Shown here piece by piece: positions 1-7,258 of a DNA stretch of 13,630 bases. The stretch's first letter is position 1. Each line of letters opens with the position of its first letter. The stretch covers positions 1-13,630 of the forward strand of contig JAQIDD010000333.1 in assembly GCA_027858215.1 (NCBI GenBank), in the 5' to 3' direction. The DNA comes from Candidatus Delongbacteria bacterium. Lineage in GTDB: Bacteria > Bacteroidota > Bacteroidia > Bacteroidales > ML635J-15. The notes under the pieces were generated by a model, which worked only from the letters and a program-made list of their open reading frames with translations, was not told the DNA's origin and did not search any database. Position numbers and translations under genes: made by a program.

Positions 1-25
1 ATATGGCTGCATTCGGCATAGCCAG

Positions 26-53
26 GCAGGAACACACGGCCGTGTGTTCCTGC
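26..53. repeat. 28-bp perfect palindrome
   Basis: Two 14-base arms (26-39 and 40-53) are exactly self-complementary with no spacer; the centre reads ACACACGGCCGTGTGT. After an unpaired AG/A step the pairing resumes for three more bases (21-23 with 55-57). As RNA it would make a long hairpin with a few bases opened at the tip. It lies about 55 bases upstream of a strong terminator and has no T-run of its own, so it is not itself a classical terminator. It could be a structured 3' region, a dispersed palindromic repeat, or a dimeric protein site. The function is not known from the sequence. Confidence 0.75.
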
Positions 54-107
54 AGGCTCTGCCCTCGTTTGCACAAAATTTGTTTCTTGAAAGAAAAGAA
101 TTATTAG

Positions 108-150
108 AAGGCCCCTTAACAATTGAAAAGGGGCCTTTTTGGTCCCTTTT
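108..150 (+). terminator. Rho-independent terminator of a transcript entering from the left
   Basis: A 10-bp perfect stem pairs AAGGCCCCTT (108-117) with AAGGGGCCTT (128-137) around a 10-base loop, followed by a T-run and, after GGTCCC, a second run of eight T. The T-tract is on the plus-strand 3' side, so the main direction is rightward, ending a gene or RNA that starts before the window. On the opposite strand the stem is followed only by a mixed A/T tract, but it could still help stop the minus-strand porin gene, whose stop codon is at 171-173. Confidence 0.85.
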
Positions 151-170
151 TTTTATGTTGATCATTATGT

Positions 171-1223
171 TTAAAACCTGATATCTAACGTAACTTCATA
201 AAGGGTTGATGGAATATCACCATGTCCTTCAAGGAAATGGTCGTAACTCAGGATAATTTTGTTGCTGTTGTAAAACTTCCATACCGCACTGACAATAATC
301 CGTTCTTCGGCAAACTCATCGGTGTATTCAAGGTTCTGGTAGTCATAGCGTACCCATGCTCCAAGCCCTGTTTTGGGGTGCCTGAATTCACCGAAAAATG
401 AATACCCATCGTGGGGAATGCTGTTGTTTGCAACAAGGCTGACAAGTTTATCATCATAGCTGCCTAGCCCTTGGTAATACTGCCCTGAAAGTACAAAATA
501 CTTGTGTTCATATCCCAGGTGAACCCCATTGAGCCTGAAAGTATGGTTCCAAACGCTGTTGCCGTGTCCCCAGGCACCGTGATAAGTGGCAAGCAATCCA
601 CCAAAATGATCAGGAAACGGCCTGAAGGTAAAACGCCATTCCAGGGTTTTGTTTTTGTTTTCTTCCAATGCGTGATACCCGCCGCCATTAAAAACGCCCA
701 ACACCATGTTACCGTATGTCCCGCGGCAGGCTGTTTCGAAATCAGATTGCTCATAGTGATTTCCAATGTTGCTGTAGTAATGAATGCCAAAATCCGTAGA
801 GTTGATGACATGTGTCCGTTCCAGAAACATTTTTCCTTGTGACCTGTAAATGTTTATATCCTGCTCATAACCAATCCATGGCCTGGGTGTAAGGCCGGTT
901 TTGATGTTATTGCCTGTAAAAAACAAAAAATCAGGAATGTCAAATTGCGCATACAAATATTTCAGACGCAGTTCAACGTTACCTTTGTCCATGCCCTCCC
1001 TGTCCATGGTAATATCCGGCGTGATGCGACCTGATAACCAGGGTGTGATTTGTTTTTCATAACTGATGTAAGCCCGCTTCAGCAAAAATTGATTTAAATC
1101 CTCCTGTTCATGATGCCTGAAGCCTATGAACCATTGGCCGCTGAATTTGTCTTGTGCATTTAGGTAATTCACAATGCACATCAAGCAGAAAATCAATAAT
1201 ATTGTTGTGTGCCATTTTTTCAT
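171..1223 (-). CDS. Outer-membrane beta-barrel (porin-like) protein
   Basis: The chosen start gives a 350-residue protein with a clear Sec signal peptide: MKKW, a hydrophobic stretch at about residues 8-21, and likely cleavage after NYLNA before Q24. The frame stays open 22 codons further upstream, but a start there would bury the signal peptide. The mature part has alternating polar and aromatic residues, many Tyr/Trp/Phe/Gly, regular beta-strand patterns, and ends in VTLDIRF with a terminal Phe, the usual outer-membrane assembly signal. No plug or TonB box is visible. It resembles Bacteroidota porins of the phosphate-selective porin type, but the substrate cannot be read from the sequence. 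It is transcribed alone, diverging from the rnf operon. No clean TAnnTTTG box is seen upstream; the nearest AT-rich TTTG is around 1257-1264 and is imperfect. Confidence 0.7.
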   Translation of the reverse strand: MKKWHTTILLIFCLMCIVNYLNAQDKFSGQWFIGFRHHEQEDLNQFLLKRAYISYEKQITPWLSGRITPDITMDREGMDKGNVELRLKYLYAQFDIPDFLFFTGNNIKTGLTPRPWIGYEQDINIYRSQGKMFLERTHVINSTDFGIHYYSNIGNHYEQSDFETACRGTYGNMVLGVFNGGGYHALEENKNKTLEWRFTFRPFPDHFGGLLATYHGAWGHGNSVWNHTFRLNGVHLGYEHKYFVLSGQYYQGLGSYDDKLVSLVANNSIPHDGYSFFGEFRHPKTGLGAWVRYDYQNLEYTDEFAEERIIVSAVWKFYNSNKIILSYDHFLEGHGDIPSTLYEVTLDIRF

Positions 1224-1398
1224 AATGCCTGTAAAAATAATAAATTCTGACAGTGCAAAAAATTTATTAAAATTGATTAAAGCCATCATTCCATCTCACT
1301 ATCTCCCCATCCCCAACTTTCCTTATTTAATCTCATTTTAAATTAAAATTTCCCTAAACTAAATGTTAAAGGACAGTTTTTTTTATCAGGAAACTTTT

Positions 1399-1423
1399 TA
1401 GTTTTGTCAGCAAATAAAGAGGA
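1399..1423 (+). promoter_or_regulatory. Putative promoter -7 element and RBS of the rseC-rnf operon
   Basis: TAGTTTTG at 1399-1406 matches the Bacteroidota -7 consensus TAnnTTTG exactly and lies 23 bases before the first ATG of the operon. That predicts transcription starting near 1410-1414 and a very short leader. AAGAGGA at 1417-1423 is a plausible ribosome-binding site, six bases from the ATG. The upstream -33 TTG element is not obvious; a run of T at 1376-1384 occupies that area. Confidence 0.6.
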
Positions 1424-1429
1424 CAAGAA

Positions 1430-1852
1430 ATGAGCAGCAAAACAGAGGTTGAACATAAAGGTATTGTTGACCATTGTCAGGGCAACTCGGTTTATGTGAA
1501 AATACTCGCGGAGTCTGCTTGTGCTTCATGCAAAATTCAAAGCGTGTGCAGCATGGATACGAAAGAAAAAATCATTGAAATTGATAACGCACCACCTGAT
1601 TATCATAAAGGGGATTCTGTTGTTGTCAGCATCAGTGGGAAACATGGATACAAAGCATTATTTATAGCTTACCTTTTGCCATTTTTGCTCTCGCTTACCA
1701 CGCTAATTATATGCATCAAGCTGACAGGGAATGAAGGGCTGAGTGGCCTTATATCAGTATTAATACTGGCTCCCTATTTTTTAATACTTAGGTATTTACG
1801 TCCTAAATTGAAAAAATCCTTCCGTTTCAATGTAAATAAAACACATGAATAA
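1430..1852 (+). CDS. rseC: RseC/MucC-family membrane protein (SoxR-reducing system RseC-like)
   Basis: This 140-residue protein has the RseC/MucC layout: a short N-terminal soluble part with a cysteine motif C31-x2-C34-x5-C40 (CASC...C), then two predicted membrane helices at about 76-98 and 103-121, and a basic tail. In gammaproteobacteria RseC works with the Rsx (Rnf) complex in keeping SoxR reduced. In Bacteroidota a homologue commonly opens the rnf operon, where its exact role is less clear, perhaps assembly or iron-sulfur handling of the complex. It overlaps rnfB by 8 bases (stop 1850-1852, rnfB ATG at 1845), indicating translational coupling. It is directly behind a good TAnnTTTG promoter box, so it is the first operon gene. 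Family assignment is fairly secure; the function here is inferred from context. Confidence 0.8.
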   Translation: MSSKTEVEHKGIVDHCQGNSVYVKILAESACASCKIQSVCSMDTKEKIIEIDNAPPDYHKGDSVVVSISGKHGYKALFIAYLLPFLLSLTTLIICIKLTGNEGLSGLISVLILAPYFLILRYLRPKLKKSFRFNVNKTHE

Positions 1853-2810
1853 TATGGAAATTATACTTTATACATTATTATCGCTGAGTGGGCTGGGAAT
1901 TATCCTGGCATTGATACTTTATGTTGTTGCTCAGCGCTTTAAGGTAGTTGAAGACCCCCGCATTGATGAAATTGATGAATTATTACCAGGTGCGAATTGC
2001 GGTGGTTGCGGATATCCCGGATGCCGGGGATTTGCAGAAGCATTGGTACAGGCAGACAGCCTGGATGATTTTTATTGCCCCGTTGGTGGCAACGAAACCA
2101 TGAAAGCAGCAGCATCCATACTGGGTAAAGAAGTGGCTGAAAAAGAAAAACAAGTGGCTGTAGTTCGTTGTCAGGGAAGCCCCGAACACAGAAAAAAAAC
2201 CAGCGAATACGACGGCCCGCAATCATGCATCCTTGAAAGCAAGACATACAGTGGTGACTCAGACTGCCCTTATGCTTGTCTTGGTCTGGGTGATTGTGTG
2301 GAAGCCTGCGATTTTGATGCCATACACATGAATCCTGAAACCCATTTGCCTGAAGTTATAGAAGCGAATTGCACCGCCTGCAATGCATGCGTAGAAGTTT
2401 GTCCCCATGATATCATTGAATTGCGCAATGCCGGCAAAAAAAGCCGTAGAATATATGTTTCATGTGTCAACGAGGATAAAGGCGGCCCGGCAAAAAAAGC
2501 CTGTGATGTGGCTTGTATTGGTTGTGGAAAGTGTGTTAAGGTATGTGCTTTTGATGCCATTACTTTGGAAAACAACCTGGCCTATATTGATTACGAAAAA
2601 TGTAAATTGTGTCGCAAATGTGTGGATGAATGTCCTACAAATGCCATTGTGGAAGTAAACTTTCCGCCCAAAAAGAAAAAAACCGAGAAAAAACCACCGC
2701 CGGACAAAAAAGAAACAGAGAAAAAAAGTCAACCCAAAGATAATACAAACCAAGCGTCTGAAAATGAACAGGAACAACAAAATTCAAATTCAGACGAAAC
2801 CAAAGCATAA
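1845..2810 (+). CDS. rnfB: Rnf complex subunit B (multi-ferredoxin electron-entry subunit)
   Basis: RnfB accepts electrons from ferredoxin and passes them into the membrane complex. The 321-residue protein has one N-terminal membrane anchor (about 6-28) and the characteristic 4Fe-4S domain with C52, C55, C60 and C78 (GANCGGCGYPGC). Four ferredoxin-type cysteine groups follow: C141/145/151/155, C176/179/182/186, C224/227/230/234 (with C220 ahead) and C253/256/259/263. Further cysteines are C109, C128 and C207. This is the long form seen in anaerobes, much longer than the roughly 190-residue E. coli RsxB. From about 274 to the end is a charged Lys/Glu/Gln/Pro tail without domain features. The ATG at 1845 overlaps rseC; an in-frame ATG at 1854 is an equally possible start and would leave one base between the genes. 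Confidence 0.95.
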   Translation: MNNMEIILYTLLSLSGLGIILALILYVVAQRFKVVEDPRIDEIDELLPGANCGGCGYPGCRGFAEALVQADSLDDFYCPVGGNETMKAAASILGKEVAEKEKQVAVVRCQGSPEHRKKTSEYDGPQSCILESKTYSGDSDCPYACLGLGDCVEACDFDAIHMNPETHLPEVIEANCTACNACVEVCPHDIIELRNAGKKSRRIYVSCVNEDKGGPAKKACDVACIGCGKCVKVCAFDAITLENNLAYIDYEKCKLCRKCVDECPTNAIVEVNFPPKKKKTEKKPPPDKKETEKKSQPKDNTNQASENEQEQQNSNSDETKA

Positions 2811-2822
2811 GGAGAAAATGCC

Positions 2823-4154
2823 ATGTTAAAGACCTTTCCAAAAGGGGGTGTACATCCGGAAGAAAATAAGCTTTCAGCCGGGAACGGAATCAAAAAAATG
2901 CCTTTGCCTAAGCAAGTAATTGTTCCCGTTTCACAGCATATTGGAGCCCCGGCCCAGGCAGTTGTAAAGCGCGGCGATAAAGTAAAAACCGGCACTTTGA
3001 TAGCCAAAGCAGGCGGTTTTGTTTCATCCAATGCCCATTCCCCGGTATCCGGGAAGGTGAAAAAAATTGACAATATGATGGATGCTGCCGGCTTCAAAAA
3101 GCCATGCATCATTATTGATACAGAAGAAGATGAATGGGAAGAAGGCATTGACACAAGCAACGATTTGATTAAAGATATCAACGCTACATCCGATGAAATT
3201 CGCAATAAAATTGCTGATGCAGGCATTGTGGGATTAGGTGGGGCAACATTTCCCACGCACGTAAAACTTTCGATCCCTGACGGAAAATCCATTGACCATA
3301 TTATCATCAATGGTGCAGAATGTGAACCATACCTGACATCCGACCATCGTGTGATGCTGGAAAAAGGACATCAGATTTTGATTGGAACACAATTGCTGAT
3401 GAAAGCAACCGGAGTCAGCAAAGCCATCATCGGCATTGAAAACAACAAGCGCGATGCCATTGAATTCCTTACCAACATCGCAAAAGAATATGATGGTATT
3501 CATATTCAGCCCCTGAAAGTTCAGTATCCCCAGGGTGGCGAAAAACAACTCATCAAAGCATTGCTTAACAGGGAAGTGCCGTCAGGAGGCCTGCCTCTCG
3601 ACATTGGTTGTGTTGTCCAGAATGTAGGCACAACAGTGGCCGTTTATGAAGCTGTTCAGAAAAACAAACCACTCATTGAGCGGGTGGTATGCGTAACCGG
3701 AAAATCCGTAAAAGAACCATGCAACCTGGTTGCCAGAATTGGAACTCCTCTTTCCGAGCTGATTGAAGAAGTTGGTGGTTTACCTGAAGACACAGGCAAA
3801 GTCATCAGTGGCGGACCGATGATGGGAAAAGCAGTTTCAACAACGGATATCCCTGTCACAAAAGGTACCAGCGGCATTACTATATTCAACAAAATAGAAA
3901 GCAAACGTGGTGTTGCAACAAATTGTATTCGCTGTGCACGCTGTCTTTCAGTATGTCCGGTAGGATTAGAACCTTATCATCTAAAAAATATCTCAGAAAA
4001 TGAAGATTGGGAAATGCTGGAACAAGAACATGTTATGGATTGCATTGAGTGTGGCTCATGCAGTTATACCTGTCCTGCTAATGTCCCGCTACTGGATTAT
4101 GTCCGGTTAGGAAAAGCAAACGTAAGTCAAATCATCAGATCTAGAAAAAAATAG
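2823..4154 (+). CDS. rnfC: Rnf complex subunit C (NAD(H)/FMN and 4Fe-4S subunit)
   Basis: RnfC is the peripheral subunit where NAD+ is reduced. The 443-residue protein has, in order, an N-terminal barrel-sandwich region (about 30-100), the Complex I 51-kDa-like flavin/nucleotide fold with GLGGATFPTH (137-146) and NGAECEPYLTSDHR (163-176), and an SLBB-like section (about 255-340). At the C-terminus are two 4Fe-4S motifs: C368/371/374/378 and C407/410/413/417, each followed by Pro. It ends shortly after the second cluster, so it is the compact form without the long Ala/Lys-rich tail of E. coli RsxC (about 740 residues). A strong ribosome-binding site AAGGAG at 2809-2814 overlaps the rnfB stop, eight bases before the ATG. 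An ATG at 2818 is out of frame and stops at once. Confidence 0.95.
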   Translation: MLKTFPKGGVHPEENKLSAGNGIKKMPLPKQVIVPVSQHIGAPAQAVVKRGDKVKTGTLIAKAGGFVSSNAHSPVSGKVKKIDNMMDAAGFKKPCIIIDTEEDEWEEGIDTSNDLIKDINATSDEIRNKIADAGIVGLGGATFPTHVKLSIPDGKSIDHIIINGAECEPYLTSDHRVMLEKGHQILIGTQLLMKATGVSKAIIGIENNKRDAIEFLTNIAKEYDGIHIQPLKVQYPQGGEKQLIKALLNREVPSGGLPLDIGCVVQNVGTTVAVYEAVQKNKPLIERVVCVTGKSVKEPCNLVARIGTPLSELIEEVGGLPEDTGKVISGGPMMGKAVSTTDIPVTKGTSGITIFNKIESKRGVATNCIRCARCLSVCPVGLEPYHLKNISENEDWEMLEQEHVMDCIECGSCSYTCPANVPLLDYVRLGKANVSQIIRSRKK

Positions 4155-4158
4155 ACCC

Positions 4159-5166
4159 ATGAATACCAATAAATTAATTGTATCTCAATCACCACATGTC
4201 AGCGATAAAAACTCTGTACAGAAAATCATGTACACTGTTCTTATTGCCCTGATACCTGCTTTTTTGGTATCTGTATATTTCTTTGGGCTTGATGCTATTC
4301 GTGTACAGGTCATTGCTATTGCCTCCTGTATACTAGTTGAATGGGCCATTCAGAAATTTTTGATCAAAGGCAACAATACCATTCCCGATGGTTCAGCCAT
4401 TCTTACCGGCGTGCTTTTAGCCTTCAATGTGCCTTCTAACCTTCCATGGTGGATTATTGTTATCGGCGCAATTGTAGCCATTGGTATCGGCAAAATGTCT
4501 TTCGGTGGATTAGGTAAAAACCCGTTTAATCCTGCGTTGGTTGGCCGTGTTTTTATGTTGATCTCATTTCCCGTACAAATGACCAGCTGGCCAAAAGTAC
4601 AGGTACTGAACTTTGCCATGACAGATGCGGAAACAGGCGCAACACCACTCGCTATTATGAAAGAAGGTATTAGCAATGGTGAACCGGTCAGTCAAATCAT
4701 GAACAGCATGCCCACATCCTATGCTGACTGGCTTACAGGTGAAATGGGAGGTTCTTTGGGTGAAATTTCTGCCCTTGCTTTGATCATAGGTGGTATATAC
4801 CTTGTCTGGAAAAAAGTAATCACGATTCATACACCACTTGCTATTTTCGGAAGCATCGCTTTGTTTACCGGGATATTATATCTCATAGATCCTCAATCCT
4901 TTGCTGATCCTGCCTTCCATCTGTTAACAGGAGGCGTTATGCTGGGAGCAATATATATGGCAACTGATATGGTAACTTCGCCAATGGTTCCGAAAGGGAT
5001 GTGGATTTACGGGATTGGTATTGGTGTAATCACTGTGTTGATAAGGGTATGGGGAGCCTATCCCGAAGGGGTATCTTTTGCTATTCTGATCATGAATGCG
5101 TTTGTTCCCCTTATTAACAGAAGTATGAAACCAAAATTGTTTGGCGAAAAAAAGAAGGAAAAATAG
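4159..5166 (+). CDS. rnfD: Rnf complex subunit D (membrane, covalent FMN)
   Basis: This 335-residue NqrB/RnfD family protein is highly hydrophobic, with roughly eight to ten membrane helices (for example 24-43, 47-68, 95-112, 204-216, 224-243, 281-298, 303-320). It carries the family signature GKNPFNPALVGR (119-130) and a flavinylation motif TGAT at 159-162, where T162 is the expected site of the phosphoester-linked FMN. That attachment would need an ApbE flavin transferase, which is not in this window. RnfD forms part of the ion-translocating membrane core with A, E and G. It starts four bases after the rnfC stop. No strong ribosome-binding site is visible, which is common in Bacteroidota. 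Confidence 0.95.
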   Translation: MNTNKLIVSQSPHVSDKNSVQKIMYTVLIALIPAFLVSVYFFGLDAIRVQVIAIASCILVEWAIQKFLIKGNNTIPDGSAILTGVLLAFNVPSNLPWWIIVIGAIVAIGIGKMSFGGLGKNPFNPALVGRVFMLISFPVQMTSWPKVQVLNFAMTDAETGATPLAIMKEGISNGEPVSQIMNSMPTSYADWLTGEMGGSLGEISALALIIGGIYLVWKKVITIHTPLAIFGSIALFTGILYLIDPQSFADPAFHLLTGGVMLGAIYMATDMVTSPMVPKGMWIYGIGIGVITVLIRVWGAYPEGVSFAILIMNAFVPLINRSMKPKLFGEKKKEK

Positions 5167-5197
5167 ACATTGCATAATGCTTAAATAACAGTTTATT

Positions 5198-5791
5198 ATG
5201 GCAAAAAAAGAATCAACATTATTAAACATGGTCCTGACATTGTTTTTAGTAACAGCGGCAGCAGGACTGGCATTAGCCTTGGTATATAACACCACACTTG
5301 AACCCATACAACAGGTAGAAAAGGAAGTTCTCGAAACGGCCTTAGGCAGGGTTTTACCTGAGTTTGATAAAATCGAACCTCCATCGGGCATTGAAGTGGC
5401 ACCAGAAAACGGTAAAGACCCTTTGGTTTTTTATCCAGCCTATAAAGGAGAGGAACCCGTGGGAACAGCCGTAAAAACATATACAGACCAAGGCTTTAGC
5501 GGCAGGTTTTGGATAATGGTGGGGTTTTCCCCCGATGGCACCATCATAAATACAGCCGTGCTCGAACATAAAGAAACCCCCGGCCTTGGTGATAAAATGG
5601 AAACAGAAAAAAGCGACTTTCCTGATCAATTCAAAGGAGAAAATCCTGCAGATTTTGGTCTCAGCGTTACAAAAGACGGGGGTGATGTGGATGCTATTAC
5701 TGCAGCCACTATCTCTTCACGTGCATTCTGCGATGCTGTTGACAGGGCATACAAAACGTTTATGAATAAAAATAAAGGAGGAGCCAAATAA
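5198..5791 (+). CDS. rnfG: Rnf complex subunit G (FMN-binding, periplasmic)
   Basis: This 197-residue FMN-binding protein has one N-terminal membrane helix (about 9-30) and an extracytoplasmic domain. The conserved ETPGLGDKM segment is at 126-134. The flavinylation motif reads DAITAATISS (165-174), with T171 the expected FMN-linked threonine. The commoner form has SGAT here; TAAT is a milder variant that keeps the modified Thr. RnfG passes electrons between the membrane subunits on the outer side. It is separated from rnfD by 31 bases, the longest gap in the operon, and overlaps rnfE by one base (TAATG). Confidence 0.93.
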   Translation: MAKKESTLLNMVLTLFLVTAAAGLALALVYNTTLEPIQQVEKEVLETALGRVLPEFDKIEPPSGIEVAPENGKDPLVFYPAYKGEEPVGTAVKTYTDQGFSGRFWIMVGFSPDGTIINTAVLEHKETPGLGDKMETEKSDFPDQFKGENPADFGLSVTKDGGDVDAITAATISSRAFCDAVDRAYKTFMNKNKGGAK

Positions 5792-6372
5792 TGAATAAAT
5801 GGAAAATTTTCTCAAAAGGGTTTATTAAAGAAAATCCCGTATTTGTTCTGCTGCTGGGATTATGCCCCACACTGGGTGTAACAACATCTGCCATCAACGG
5901 ACTTGGAATGGGCCTGGCCACCACCTTTGTGTTGGTAATGTCTAACATTGTGGTTTCATTGGTAAAATCTGTAATCCCTAACAAAGTAAGAATTCCTTCC
6001 TTTATTGTGATCATTGCATCTTTTGTTACCATTGTTGACCTGGTGATGAAAGCTTACGTTCCTGCATTGCATTCTCAGTTGGGGCTTTTCATTCCCCTGA
6101 TTGTTGTTAACTGTCTGGTGATGGGACGTGCTGAAGCATTTGCTTCAAAAAATTCGCTTGGAGATTCCATCCTCGACGGACTGGGTATGGGCCTTGGTTT
6201 TGCTTTCGCCCTGACACTGCTTGGTGCTGTAAGGGAAATTTTAGGCAGCCTCTCTATCTTTGGAATCCAATTTGCCGAAGCGGATGGCATGCTTGTTTTT
6301 GTGCTTGCTCCCGGAGCATTCCTGGGACTTGCTTACCTTATTGCCTTGATGCGTAAAATAACTGATAAATAG
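5791..6372 (+). CDS. rnfE: Rnf complex subunit E (membrane)
   Basis: This is a 193-residue integral membrane protein of the RnfA/RnfE (NqrD/NqrE) family with about six helices. The hallmark half-helix LLGLCPTLGV (21-30) is present, and the second conserved cysteine is C108 in VVNCLVMG. In this family C25 and C108, together with the matching pair in RnfA, are thought to hold an iron-sulfur centre in the middle of the membrane. Its ATG overlaps the rnfG stop by one base, and an excellent ribosome-binding site AAAGGAGG lies at 5774-5781 inside the end of rnfG, so the two are translationally coupled. Confidence 0.95.
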   Translation: MNKWKIFSKGFIKENPVFVLLLGLCPTLGVTTSAINGLGMGLATTFVLVMSNIVVSLVKSVIPNKVRIPSFIVIIASFVTIVDLVMKAYVPALHSQLGLFIPLIVVNCLVMGRAEAFASKNSLGDSILDGLGMGLGFAFALTLLGAVREILGSLSIFGIQFAEADGMLVFVLAPGAFLGLAYLIALMRKITDK

Positions 6373-6391
6373 AACCTAAAATATTGTTATC

Positions 6392-6964
6392 ATGGAATAT
6401 ATTGTAATCATAATCAGCGCTGTTTTTGTCAACAACATTGTCCTTGCTCAATTTTTAGGACTGTGCCCCTTTGTCGGCGTTTCTTCAAAAGTAAAAACCG
6501 CTACCGGGATGAGCGGAGCTGTACTTTTTGTCATGTTCATTGCAACCGTCATCACATGGCTGATACAAAATTACATCCTGCTTCCATTCAAGATTGAGTA
6601 CATGCAGACCATTGCATTTATCCTGGTCATATCCTCACTGGTTCAAATGGTTGAAATTATCCTGAAAAAGATCAGCCCCTCCCTGTTTCAGGCATTGGGT
6701 GTGTTTTTACCTTTGATCACAACCAACTGTGCAATCCTGGGTGTTACCTTACTTACTGTACAAAATGATTTCAAGCTCCTTGAAGCTGTGTTTTTTGCTA
6801 TTGGCCATGCAGGAGGTTTTGCGCTTGCTCTTATCATCTTTGCCGGGATACGTGAACATCTCGACCTGATTAATCTTCCCAAAGGCATGCGTGGCGTGCC
6901 GGCAGCTTTGGTGGTAGCTGGTATTTTATCCCTGGCATTTATGGGATTTGCCGGTTTGGTTTAA
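6392..6964 (+). CDS. rnfA: Rnf complex subunit A (membrane)
   Basis: The 190-residue protein is paralogous to RnfE, with about six membrane helices (roughly 5-24, 38-60, 72-90, 101-118, 128-150, 168-189). It keeps the paired cysteines C25 (FLGLCPFVGV) and C113 (TTNCAILG), which with those of RnfE are expected to form the intramembrane iron-sulfur site in inverted-repeat topology. It is the last gene of the operon, 19 bases after rnfE. Length and ends are normal for the family. No strong terminator follows; the nearest candidate is the modest hairpin at 6980-7006. Confidence 0.95.
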   Translation: MEYIVIIISAVFVNNIVLAQFLGLCPFVGVSSKVKTATGMSGAVLFVMFIATVITWLIQNYILLPFKIEYMQTIAFILVISSLVQMVEIILKKISPSLFQALGVFLPLITTNCAILGVTLLTVQNDFKLLEAVFFAIGHAGGFALALIIFAGIREHLDLINLPKGMRGVPAALVVAGILSLAFMGFAGLV

Positions 6965-6972
6965 GGGGACTT

Positions 6973-7143
6973 CTATACTATATGGTATGCCAACACACCA
7001 TATTTTACCAATTCGCCAATGTTATCATATTGAAGCCCTTTGTGCTTTTGATGGATAGACTGGAAGCAGAGCTCATGTTGAAGCCATTTCGTGTGCCTTA
7101 CTTCGATTGGGTTGTTTCGATAGCGCTCATTTCCACTCGCTCA
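6973..7143 (-). pseudogene. Stop-bounded coding-like fragment, unidentified
   Basis: Read on the minus strand, this stretch is open for about 56 codons between a stop codon (7141-7143) and the TAG at 6973-6975. It has no ATG, so it is not a complete gene. The translation has normal-looking composition, for example EVRHTKWLQHELCFQSIHQK and, near the end, YDNIGELVKYGVLAYHIV. The opposite strand is also open for 31 codons from an ATG (about 7050-7145), so either strand, or neither, could be the original coding strand. I do not recognise the family. It may be the remaining end of a gene disrupted by the adjacent transposase remnant. Confidence 0.25.
6980..7006 (+). terminator. Weak hairpin after rnfA, possible operon terminator
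   Basis: ATATGGT (6980-6986) pairs with ACCATAT (6997-7003) around a 10-base loop, followed by only three T before an A. It is 15 bases past the rnfA stop. The stem is AT-rich and the T-run short, so it is a poor terminator by sequence, but it is the only candidate close behind the operon. It also falls inside the minus-strand coding-like fragment 6973-7143. Confidence 0.3.
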
Positions 7144-7258
7144 TAAAAACACCTGCAACAGCAATATAATCCTGTTATTCAACTAAAATGGTATTGATTT
7201 ACATACGTCTGGCTGATATTAATCATTGCATCTAAAACATAGTGGGACTACAGATACT

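Noticed and set aside
464..842. Open frames of 112-115 codons on both strands inside the porin gene
   Set aside because: They are shadows of the porin frame, which has the signal peptide and barrel pattern; the alternatives have neither.
2729..3310. 193-codon open frame on the minus strand
   Set aside because: It lies wholly antisense to the end of rnfB and the start of rnfC, both certain genes, and its translation has no recognisable features.
4924..5391. 155-codon minus-strand open frame across the rnfD-rnfG junction
   Set aside because: It is antisense to two well-supported genes and has low-complexity, unstructured translation.
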